Assembly: GCA_031002005.1 (NCBI GenBank)
Contig: JARYHS010008074.1
Coordinates: forward strand, 283,527,930 to 283,591,929
DNA length: 64,000 bases
DNA from: Vandiemenella viatica
Taxonomy: Eukaryota; Arthropoda; Insecta; Orthoptera; Morabidae
Direction: 5' to 3'
Shown: one piece after another, positions 12,234-24,000 of the stretch
Layout of the letters: each line of letters begins with the position of its first letter
Numbering within the stretch: the stretch's first letter is position 1
The notes under the pieces: model-generated
Told to the model about the DNA's origin: nothing
Seen by the model: the letters and a program-made list of their open reading frames with translations, nothing else
Database searches by the model: none
Made by a program: the position numbers and the translations under genes

Positions 12234-12367
12234 TATTAGTGAAATGATACCTGTTTTGGAGATTGTGAAAGAACAAAAGTTGTAAATGCCACTGTAAAAA
12301 ATCACTACCATATTGAAGGTTAAATACACAGTTGAGATTATTATTAGTATACGGCACGAGTATTCAG

Positions 12368-12374
12368 TGTATAT

Positions 12375-12405
<31 letters not shown>

Positions 12406-12409
12406 GGGG
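12368..12409. repeat. (GT)n followed by poly-G tract
   Basis: About seven GT repeats run directly into a run of about 20 G. A simple repeat; its length is likely to be polymorphic or mis-sequenced. Confidence 0.9.
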
Positions 12410-14780
12410 ACCTTTGTAAGCACCTTAGAATTTGGGTAAATTCCAGTTTTCTTGGCTATAGAGCTTAAGAGAGGGAGTAAGCTTTCCAGTAAACATAAAA
12501 TTTTTCATCTCGCAACTACAGGATATGAGAGACACGTTTCATGCAAAAGCCGATACTGCAACCTAACTCAGTAAATAAGCCGATTTAAAAACAGTTAAGT
12601 CACTCAGCATGTCATACAAGCCTTAAATAAATAATTTATAATAGTAAACAACCTTTAGACTAACCTGAGCCAGTGTAATCCACATTTATCCAATTTGTGA
12701 ACAGTCGATTTTGGTTACGGGATAATTTCACTAATTCTCAATACTTTTCGGTGCAATAAAGTAATTTTATAATAATAATAATCAGAAAGAAAGCTACATT
12801 CACTATAAATCGGTAGTTTAAGGTCATGTAAATAGAGTAAACAAAATTTTAAACACTTCGTTAGACACACTTGCATTTTCGACACTAAATAATAACACGT
12901 TTTCAATAATTTCCTGAGCTAAAAAAGTAAATTTCCCGTAAGAATAAAGAATCTAGGATAACATATTAAAGTTTTAAAACATTCCATGCAGTAGATCAGA
13001 TATTAAATCAATTTTCAAGTAATGATGTCGTAAATAAAAACTTGGTATTTTTCGAAATTAAACTGTGAATAATCAAGACCATTTCCGTAAACAAAACCAC
13101 TTTTAAAACACGTAACTAAATTAAAGAAAAATTCAGCTAATAACACTTTTTCGATATAAACAGCACTTTAATAATTATTAACCAGAAACCGAGTTTTTCT
13201 AACATATCTTCCAGTTGGTACAAACCTAGATTTTTGTAAGACAAATAACTTCTCCAATACACCACCTATAATAATAAAAGTTACATTTTTGAAATCTGGA
13301 GCAAGCACCGAACACAATAACACAAGTTTAAACACGATATTTTGTAACCCAGCAGGAATTTCTAAAATTGCACAAATCAAGCAATAGCCCGGGGATTTAC
13401 TAACCGTTTTTAGGAAGTCAATTACCATTACACCCGCACACTTTAATTATTTACAAGAAAATGCGTTAATTTAGAATTATGGTCATCATACTTTTAATAA
13501 ACCTTAAGGGCCAGGCTACACAGTGTTAAATTTAGTCTATAATAAAAATTTATCAGACTATTTTTGTCAAGAGTAAGAGTATATATTGAGGTGCTGTGAC
13601 CGGCTGGGCTGTCTTGTATCTTGGAGCCTTTTGTTTCAAGTCGCGGAGTTAATCATGCGCTGTGTGTTGTAAGAAATCCGTTGGGTGGTGTTGGCGTCGA
13701 TCAATGAAGATGGTTTCTGGTAGACCTTGAGTGAGCTACAACATGTGCGTGACTCATTGCCATGTTAAATTTTCCCGCCAGTGAGTGATACAATTATTGA
13801 CTATGGACTTATAACTTTTCTAATGGGGTTTAGTCTGGTAGTTCTTTCTCATCATGATTTGTGATTTTTTGAGACTTTCAGTTCGATATTGCCATTTCAA
13901 CTATAATTGCCATTTTCAAATGTGCCTGTGAATTTTTTCGACAAGTGAACTTTTACATACTTTCGTAGTGAACATCAACCTTTCCCTAGCTTTTGGTTTA
14001 AATAAGCTATGTGGCGACTGCTAGGCTTTACAGTTGAATTATCCAGGCTGCTATATGCTCATTCAAATTTATTAATGAAAATTTAACAGAACTTTAAGCA
14101 AGTCAGAAGTTAGCTAAGGTAACTAAACCGATACTTCAACCCCCTAGACCATTTAGGTTCCTTACACCTTGGAGGCAGCATGTTAGTAATTTACATCTTT
14201 ACAATAATTTCATTTTCTGTATATGGAATTACATTTTTAAATTTATTATGTACAATTTTATTACCATTTATTATTACATTAGTGTGCCCTGCACAGTATC
14301 ACATATCAGATGGCCATTGCTTCTGTAGGTTAGAGTTTGTGGAAGGAATAACTGATACACATAAAATATCAAATTCAAATATGATGTTGTAGTTAATTTC
14401 AGGAAGATAAAAGCATATCTTTCTACATAAGCAGTCAGAAATGGAATGGACAACAATCATGAATGGAAATACAATAAACAAAAATGGATCCAACCAACAA
14501 CCACAAAAGCACAGAATCTCTTTATAAACAACATTTAATGGTGAATTGGAAATCTATTATTTTTTTGAATTTTATTTACTATAACACATACAAACACACA
14601 CCATAAAAAAATGCTATGTAGAACTGTCCATGTATGAATACTGATATTCAGACATTTTGAATGTTTGTCTCTTTGATTTGTTAATAGTCAAGGCAAAATC
14701 TATGTTTATAAGGAATTTTGTGTGCCTCTTCAACTCCATCATTCACAGGCAGACATTCCCTGCAAGTGTAGAAGCACTGT
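12410..14780. other. Unassigned stretch with a short CpG-richer segment
   Basis: Mostly AT-rich. A minus-strand open frame at 13168-13428 (86 codons, starting MVIDFLKTVSK) and one at 12715-12906 show no known domain. 13590-13790 is richer in GC and CpG and contains several short upstream-type frames on the plus strand. It could be a promoter/5' leader or a retroelement 5' region. Nothing here can be called a gene. Confidence 0.4.
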
Positions 14781-14789
14781 GTTGAGATC

Positions 14790-16920
14790 AGGATACAGAA
14801 GGCTGAGAAATATCAAGTCTCTTTCCAGCAATACTGGTCTGTCAGTCTGCTGCCTGCATTCAGCAAGGATTCAAGCATCTACTCTTCAAGCACCTCTGTA
14901 TCCACATCCAGGCGATGGGAGTCATCCCAGACTACCAACTGGTGGTCCACAGAGGTCACGCCACCACTCAAACCGATGTGTGTAGGGACAATGCCACAAG
15001 GCCATTAATGAGAAGAGCTATTATGGTCTTGTGCTGCTCGATGTAAACCAGGTCTTCGACTCAACTGGCAAAGTAGCCTGCTGTACAAGTTATATGAAGT
15101 GGACTTTCCATAGCCATACATTAAGTTACAGTTATCTTTCCAGGCGCACCATCTAAGTCGGGATCGATGAAGTGTTCTCAACACAATGGTATACCCATGC
15201 TGGTGTTCCACAGTACCAGTTCTAATCATATGTAATCCTTCATGCTTGTGGATTTCGTCATCTGATTTCCTCAATGTATATAAATAAATTCCTATCTGTT
15301 TAAAATTTTGACACTAGCTAGGTTGACTTATGAATGTTAAAATCCTTTTTAAATCTGTTTCTAATTTATTGTTCTTTTGTTTGGTACTAGAATCACCTTG
15401 GTTACTATTTTCTAACAGGTTGAATTGAAATTGTTGTAATCTCGAAATTGATATCTTTTAAAATATTTAAGTGACAGCCCTGAAACATACTTTAAACATT
15501 TCTACGTGTTTTTATCCATAAGGTGTAAAGTTTTGGAATTTCTATCCGATTCCCTCGATTTATTATGAATTTTTAAAGAAGACACTGTCGCAGGAAGATG
15601 CAACAGGAAATACTGGTTTGTTCTGACTTTTTCCCATCCTGATCAAAATACTACATATATCTTAATGAGACTTACTGAAAACTAGTTGTATCGAATTATA
15701 CTTTATTTTGAATATAATTTCCTCAACTAAATTTACTTATATTTCCTTAACTGGTTATTTTGATCTTTTTAAATGTGTTGAAAGTTTATACAAACCAGTC
15801 AAAAATCAATCTTTAAAGTTTAGTGAACCCTTCCAAACTTTAAAATGCTGTGTAAGCCAACATTACAATTATTTCTTGCTATAAACGGACTTTCTATCTT
15901 TTAAATTACGACTACTAGATTTTTTTTTCCTTTTAAATGTTCACTACTTGCCTTTTCGAAACATTGAACCAGCACAAACATTAAGTCTCATATCTCTTGA
16001 GGGAAATCTACCTATAATGTTACTAACTTCATTCTACTACTTAAAGTCCTAAATAACTCAGAAAAGGAAGGTAATGTTTACTTTTACGAAATATTCTGAA
16101 TCCAAAATACCAAATATGCTAATATTACATTCTGAATTTCTATAATTGTTTAATATGATTTATGGCTTGGATTATGTAAGCAAATGACTTTAAAACTGAT
16201 CTGCAATGCTATTTAATTGAACTCACTGTTCTGAGAATAATTTTGTCACGAAGTTACAAAATTTCTAGGTTACCTTACAATGTCCTTCCCATCAAGCCAC
16301 AGTAGATCCATAGTAAAGCAATGACTGCAGGAAGCCCTGATACTGATTGAAGCTGGGGACAGGTGATGGCAGATATCCATCAACTATGCCAAAACACAGG
16401 TGCTCATACTGAAAATTCCTATAGTGGCACGGGCAACAAATGCCTGATCCACAACTGTAGCTGGGAGTTAAGACCTGAACTCCAATGACTCATTACTTAT
16501 GTGTTATTATTGATACCAAATTTTCTTAAACAGAACATCCCTAGGAAATCAGGCAATGAGTTATGTGGTTTACCAGATGTCTAACTGAGATAGCTCACTG
16601 GTGCCACAGCTAGTACCTTCTATCTACTGTGCCCCAGCCAGGCTGGTAATAGAGTATGCTTGCCCTGTTTTGGAGTACTTAACCTATTGCCATCTGGAAA
16701 GGCTAGCGATACAACAGAACAAAAGACTTTAATGGGCCCTACATCTGCTTTAGTAACTGATGCAGTCCACAATGCACCAGGAACTATGTGGATCGCAGAA
16801 CAAATCCGGATGCTAGCCAAGAAGTTCCATGAAGCTCGACACCACCAACTCAGTCGTCTTGGGAAATACAAATCACCTGGCAACTGCCACAAGAGACCAA
16901 TGATGATGATGGATAACTAT
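14790..16920 (+). mobile_element. Jockey-like LINE RT, split by an insertion
   Basis: Frame-shifted translation gives YWSVSLLPAFSK, then LVLLDVNQVFDS (RT motif A), then SYSYLSRRT and AGVPQ (motif B). After a gap it resumes at 16280 with KQ..LQEALILIEAW-type sequence, IDTKFS, LVIEYACPVLEY and HLERLA, then NAPGTMWIAEQIRMLAKKFHE. This is the thumb and C-terminal domain of jockey/CR1-group LINEs. Order and strand agree throughout, so both parts belong to one copy. Frequent stops make it dead. Confidence 0.75.
15290..16275. other. About 980-bp insertion inside the jockey-like LINE
   Basis: The RT reading stops after the motif-B region near 15290 and resumes with thumb sequence near 16275. The intervening DNA is AT-rich, has no recognisable coding sequence and no obvious terminal repeats. 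The inserted element is unidentified. Confidence 0.5.
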
Positions 16921-17559
16921 GCCAAGGACATGACAAACCTAATGTGGATCTATGTCACTCCAAAATTTTCATGGAGGAAATGTCTAGTCTTAGTGCAAGG
17001 TGAAAGACGTGTGCCTCCTACATACATGAAAAGCATTGTAGAGTCAAATGGTGCCAGTTTCATTCTCCAGATTAATACAATTGTTCATGTTTCCATAGCT
17101 TTTGCCTGTAAAAGATCACATCATTCATTACTTTTGCAAAAAGATATACAATCCTTTCCATTTAATACATTATGTCTTCAACTGCTATTTTCCTTCACCA
17201 TTTGTACTAAATATGGAACCAATACTCACAATCGATATATCGACACAGTTATGTACCTAGTGCCAAACATTTTTAACATTTCCTAATGCAAATCAAGAAT
17301 CTTAAAGTTTGCTTTAAAATGCACTTCTTGATTTTGTACAAAGATCAATGGATTGAATGGATTTCTTGTTATGATTGTGATTGAATAATAGTGAAAGGAC
17401 TCCTGTTCCCTTTAGTAAGCTTCCACTCATTCGATTTTAAAAGGTTATGGATAAATAAGAATAGCATGCACAACTAGCCAGCAACCCACCTTCCTAATGG
17501 ATGGTCTTTTACTAAAAAGATCAATGTAAATAATTTAATGTAAATGTAAATCATATTTT

Positions 17560-17650
17560 ATAATTGACGTGTCTCATTTGATGTATAAAGCACATGTATA
17601 TGATTTAGAGGACAAATAAAATACTACTACTACTACTACTACCACGACCA
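17560..17650 (+). repeat. LINE 3' tail with (ACT)n microsatellite
   Basis: 'gaggacaaataaaatactactactac' ends in a TAC/ACT repeat, a common type of non-LTR 3' terminus. It probably ends the jockey-like LINE; 16920-17560 would then be its 3' UTR, where no motif was found. Confidence 0.5.
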
Positions 17651-17900
17651 CTACATCTCACCTTTACATCTCAGCTTAGACAAGTAGCTTTAATCTCCTA
17701 TGACTGCTCCAATTTATGTTTTTGTTCAATTTGTATGAGACCTTGAGGCCTGAACAGATAACTTCACAGTCTGAACAGAACACGATAAAAGGCACTGTGT
17801 ACAATCCGACTTTTGGTTTACTTGGAGAAACACATTTTGGAGGACAATTTTATAGCCTGCATTATATATTTAAATTTGTCTGTGAAATAAAGAAACTTAC

Positions 17901-18087
17901 CTTTAGAAGTTACAGTGATTGTGACAAATGAATCTAGTGTACCGGTATTTGAAATTATAAAAAATGCTTCCATAAGAGGCTTCCCAAGATCCAGGGAACC
18001 TATACATAGCCACATATGGCCCGATCCATCTCTTGGTACACCTTTGACTACAACTTTATGGTGTCCACCATAAGCATATAGTGGTAT
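17901..18087 (-). CDS. CEP192: CEP192-like exon e (187 bp) with the YGG motif
   Basis: Acceptor TTAATTACAG and donor G/GTAAGT bound 62 codons plus one base. It opens with IPLYAYGGHHKVVVKGVP, the segment that most clearly identifies the CEP192 family, then SGHMWLCIGSLDLGKPL and FFIISNTGTLDSFVTITV, the start of the next ASH-like domain. The donor is strong, so the gene continues towards lower coordinates. No following exon was recognised in 1-17900. Confidence 0.85.
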
Positions 18088-21000
18088 CTGTAATTAAAAG
18101 AACAGTTCAATAAAATCTTAGTGTGTGTTTGGTTGTTGGTCCACTTTTAAAATAGCAAAAATTCATTTATTATTTACAGCAACTTGAAATTATCTATTAC
18201 CATGAAATTTGTTATTTTCTGTTGTGTTATGGCCTTAATATATTGTACTTTTCATAGGACTATACATAGTTTTAGTTCACCAGTATAATTTTTAATGGCA
18301 CTATCTACAACTTGGCATTTAGTTTAAATACTCACACTGAACTTCATATTCAAGTAAATGATAAAAATGAATCAACAACTTTAAAAACAGTCTAATAATT
18401 TCAGCTATATGATAAATTATTAAATCTAAACACAAAATTCATTTCTAGTAGCATTATATGGGCAATCCAATTCATATATGCCTTCTATTCATGCATTCTA
18501 TGTTTGAAGTAATTGTTTTGTGCTACAGGGTAGTCACCTATCCATATACATATTTAGTAAAAATAACTATTGAATTTCTCCAAATCAATTAACTTAAAGC
18601 ATTTGAAAAAAAATGTATTGAGTAGGATCTGTCTAGTGTAGATTAAATTAAAGAAAATAGTTTCCCTTATGAAACACTTAAGATGTGATGGGATATTTTT
18701 AGGTATGTGCTCTTGGATATTTCACTCTGTCTTGAACAAATGTGAGAACATATGCTCGTACTACACCACCAATGTCAATTATGGCACACATTTTATGCCA
18801 CCAATATTAAAATTTGTAATTTATTAAACATAATTCATGTTTCACACTTGCTAAAGCAATTAAGTGTAGCCAGTTTTAAATACACAACATTTTCAGCAGT
18901 AGCTGATCTTGGTATAAAGAATCCAGTTTATTTTGCTAACGTTCTTTACTTAATGTCAACATAGTCTTCTGGAGCTTTTAGAGTTCAGAAGAATGCAGTT
19001 GCAGTAAAACTTCCTGCAGTTTAGGCAGTCTACTGAGGCTGATGCAGTGCATTATGGAGAAGATAGAAGGGACAATGTAACACTCTTCTGGGACAGATTT
19101 TATAAAGTAATTTGAAATAGACATCTCTTATTTCTTCTAAACTATCCCACAGCATGTAGCCCAGTAACAGGTATTGTTGTAAAGCTACTAATAGTAATCT
19201 AAATAATGTCTTTGACTATATCAAGAATAATAATTGGTTAACAACTTGCCCTAAACTGATATATACAATTCAGTATGTCACATAAATTGATGATTGTTAC
19301 CTCCATTGCCTGGTGATCCAATCTTTATGACACCTCAGTAGCAGCTTTATTGGGAAATTTAATTGTGGTGGTTTCGCCATGCCTTCCCCAGTGATGGAAG
19401 TAAAAAAGGTGTTTTGGGCTGATGACTGATGTGTACATGTTCAGTGTAGTAAGTTGTTTGTATTGTGAATGAATGAAAGAGGAAGGAAGGGAGGGGGTGA
19501 AAACTGGTGCCAGCCTATTCAGGCCTACTCTTTCAAAAGATACAAGGCGAGCCATCAAGTTTAACATTCCCATCAGACACACAAACAACTATCAAAATTG
19601 TCAGATATATTAGCAACGTCTGAGATAATATATTGCAGGCAATGGTAAAATGAACATATGTAGCAAGGGTACCTAGTACTGACGTGAAAACTTATATCTA
19701 CTAAAATAAATAAATAAAAAGGTGATGATTTAAGTGACTGGATTTTAATGGTGGTTAAGGCCAGGTGGGTGTCTGTTATCCCGGATATTCAAACAGTCCA
19801 CACCTGCAACTTGTACCATTCAATACCAGAAAATGCCAATAGCTATGATTCCAACAATCTCAATCTGTTTTACTGTGAGAGCAGTCAGAGTTTTCTCCAA
19901 TAGCACCATTGCAGCAGAGCTCTGGAGTTGAGAACTAGTGTACCAGAATATCTTGGATACAAGACACCTGCCCGGCCTTAATCACCGTTAAAATCCAACC
20001 ACTTAACCCATTTTTTTTTTTACTAGATATAACTTTCCACACCCTTGCTACGTACGGAGTCCAATGGCCCGTTTATCTAATACTGAAGAAGGCAGTTGCC
20101 AAAATATTGTGTATCTGTTTGTCCGCCTAATTGTTTTCTCTCACCGCAGCCATCAACTTTGGTATGTGGTGGGTTAATTACACTGTCCTTCATTATTTAT
20201 ATCGCCTAGAAGCTGCTTCAATTTTCCTTAGTTGCATCAGATATATTAACATGATACCAAAATAAAATTTGGAGGCAGCTATACTCCATCCAAACAAAAT
20301 TTCATTTACTCACTTCTAGACTCAATAGCTTAGCTATACAATTTTTTTTTTTTTTTGCTCAGGGCTTTATGCCTCATCAGTACTGAGGTCATTAGAGGTG
20401 GAAAAGGACTTGGGTCAAGGAATTGGAAGAAATTTGACAATTTTTTTTAAAGGAACCATACTGGCAGTTACTTGGAATGATTTGGGGAAACCATGGAAAA
20501 CAGAAATCAATCTCCGAATAGCCAGACAGAGATTCAAATATAGATCTTCCCGAATGTGAGGACAGAGTGTTACTGCTCATCCACCACACTCTCTGCAAAT
20601 AAATTTCCCCAGAATATTAGTTCACGATGGGTAAGAAAACAAAGCATTATCTACATATGAATTTCCTCAGAAAAATATTGCATATGACAGAGAGAGAAAG
20701 ATAGAAGACTAGTAGAGAAGTTGACAGTAAAATTTCTTGGTTTGATTATTCATCATAGTTTAAATTGGAGGATTATGATTAGTTTTGGGCTGTTCATAGC
20801 GTTTCCTTTGGTTGGTCGGATGAGTTATGGCATGTGATTTTTATTTTCAGACCAAACCAAGGGAATAATTACATAATACCAAGGTTTGTGCGAAGATGTT
20901 GGCGTATAAAGGTGTAATTGTTTGTCAGATGGCTAGGCTGTAGGAGAGGGAGCATTTTGTACAATACTGGTGGCACATATCAATGTGTAGGTATTGTAGT

Positions 21001-24000
21001 TTAGTAGGTTTCAATGTGGAAAGAACTGTGGAACTGTACACTGTGCTGGAAGATATCTACATCAAGAAAGGCGAGTTGGTTGTGGGTGTAGGACCATGCG
21101 ACATTTAGTAATTGGTTTTTACTAAGGGAGTATAAGAAATCAAAGAGCTGGTGTTTGCTTTGTCTGCTATTCATAAAAATTCTGAATCACACAAATTGTT
21201 AAAAACAATTTTTTAAAGTATGTGTGCCTGTTGCAGAGCCTTGTAGGTGATGTTAAATGTAGCATTGGAAGGTGATGAATTTAAGTGGGACAATGAAATC
21301 AGGAAAGGAGTACTGGGAAGACTGCTAGGAGGCTTCTTGTTCAGGTAGTATTAAAGGGCAGCCACATCTCTCCTACAATCTAGCTATCAAAAGCAGACAT
21401 ATTTTCCAAGGAAATATACCTCCTACTATGCAATCTCTCATAAGCCCTCTTATAATGCAATCATCTATCTAAATTTGCTTGAAAACAAATATACCTTTCC
21501 ATAACCCATCCATCACACCAATATACCCACCAAGTACAGCTCAAAATTAACCGTGATTCTGTCTTCCTCACTGTTTGTCTATAGCTGTTCACCATGATGG
21601 ACAGCTGTTTAGTGGTGAGGTTGATGTAAAAAGCTGTGCAGTGAATTCAGGTAAGTTGGTAAATGAGGCAAGTAAGATTGCAAATAGCATGTCCAGTAAT
21701 AGAAAAAGATTTCTCTGTGACAGGATTGCAATAGGTAATGGTGGCTAGATGTAAGCAGCAAGTTTTAAAGGGAGTCAGAAGGTAAGTACTAATGGACTAA
21801 GATGTTCTTCAGATTGGTAGATCTGATATAGCATGTGCTTGGGGCAGTTGGTGGTAAGGAGGACACAAATTTTGAGGAAGGAATGTAAGAAGTCATGCCT
21901 ACAGCAAAGCATCTGGTTAATGGACTCCAGGCCAGGAGAGAAGGGGTGATGAATATTGGGCTATGGTCAGCATTAGCAGGTGCACAATGAGATTTGTTGG
22001 AGTGGGTGGTAGCACGACGGATTTGATTTTGCTTATTATCACCAATGTGTTACTTTTCTTAATTTGGGAATCTTCCAATGACAAGATGTCCTCCACGTCT
22101 CTGGTCACACCAAGCCAAGAACTTACAACATTACCTACAATATGACAGCTGCCATTCCTTCCACATCAAACTTTCCCTTCTGTACGTGCTTGCAAACCAT
22201 GACAGAGGCCTCTGTTCCATTCAATAATCACTTTACAAGTTTTTTCCAAAAAGCAACCTCTCACGCTGCCACAACTCCAGTTATACATCTCCTAAAGTTG
22301 ACTGTAGGCCCAATATTCACCAGCACTTCTGTACTGGCCTGGTGCCCACTAACTAAAGCCTTCCCCATGGGCATTACTTTCAATGTTCATTAACTGAAAT
22401 TTATCTCCTCATTCCCAAAAATCTACCTTCTACCCCAAACACATGCTTCAGCAGTTCTACCAATCTGAAGAACATTTTTGTCCACAAGTACCTTCTGACT
22501 CTCTTAGACCACCACATGGATCTGATCAGTCCAATAGATTTTGCCGCAAAACTTGCAGCATGCACACAGCCACCACTTCCAATTGGAACCTCGAATACAG
22601 CAATCTACTTGGAGGGTGTGGTGTGGAGTTGGCTGTGGGGAATGTGACCTTGAGCTGTCAGTTGAGCATTAACAAGGTATAAGTCCAGATGTGTATGCAT
22701 CTTTCCCTTTGCTATATCTCTCACCTCTTACAATCAGCTGATTGAAACAAAAAGTAGATCTTGACAATCTGTTGATAACAATAACAGCACAGTATTGACT
22801 ATATTATGCTAATGCCAAGTATTACAGGTGTAGTTTTGACTGTTTGTGGCCTGTTTGGAAGAATAAAACTTCAGGAAGTAAACAAGATCCCAATAATAAG
22901 TAACCACAACAAAATTTAAAATAAAATTTTGTAGCAGTTAAAAAAATAAGAAGAAAAAAATGTATAAAAACACTAATGATAGCCAGCTAAAGTCAAGGAA
23001 GTAGTGGCAGCCAGTCATCGATGCTATGCGTCGACAGCACTGCCGAGATACACATGACACGCCACATCCAGATCAACTAAGCATTCGCTAGTAGTGGGAG
23101 TGAGAAATTGTTGATCATGTATGTTGAGCAGCATACGGCGAAGGCTTTGTCTTCTGACATTTCCTTTGAACGAATGAAGAGTTGCGACGAGACAGGACCC
23201 TGGCTATGACAGGTTTGAAAGCCGACCAATTGTGGCATGGCAGCAGGAGTTTTGGTTAGCTCAATAAGAGTCAGGACCACAACAGGTACGATCGACACAG
23301 CGGATAGATGAGTAACTTATGGCGAAGTCGTCTGACATTTCCTTCAAACAAGTGATGACTTTTGGCCCGTCTGCTACAGGCCATGCGACCAAGGGCATCG
23401 AATCAAGCTTTGACAAGACAGTACCCTGGCTACGATGGGTTCCAAAACTGATCAATCGTGGCATGGCAGCAGGAGTCTTGGTTGTCTCAACAACATCGCA
23501 CGCACTCTGCGCCGATGTGAGAGGGTCACACAGGCCGCCCGTGCCTGCAGCGCCCCCTGCTGCAAATACGTAGGCCGATGCACTGTGCCATATGGCGCAA
23601 GCAGTTACCGATGCAGTCAACAGAATGCCAGAGATGATGGCAGCAGCGAATGCACAAGCAGTAGCCGTCGCAGCACAGAGTCTTCAACCCGACAGGGATC
23701 GGTAAATGCCAAAAACCATACCGATTTATATTTATATATAAACCATTATCATAATACAATTTAATTAGTCTGCTTAACCACAGAAGCTTGTTTAAAATTT
23801 GCAGCTGCAGAAACTTCCAGATTTAAATTATTTTTTTGTTTTTCCCCAATTTTACAACAATAAAAAAATAAACAAAAGTAGAAAATACTGCTGAAGTGCC
23901 AAACATCATAGTATAAGAAGATGCAAATATCAAGAAGAAAGTAGCACGACAGAAGAAATATATAAATTTGTTGTAGAGAGGCAGGATTTTCATTTGTGCT

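Noticed and set aside
13168..13428. 86-codon minus frame as a CEP192-like exon
   Set aside because: No ASH-type pattern, no convincing splice sites in the phase required (phase 1 after exon e).
16660..17286. 208-codon plus frame as a host gene
   Set aside because: Its first part is the C-terminal domain of the jockey-like LINE (IRMLAKKFHE region); the remainder is untyped 3' sequence.
22142..22682. Plus-strand frames as genes
   Set aside because: The opposite strand carries PLE-like pieces nearby and these frames have no motif.
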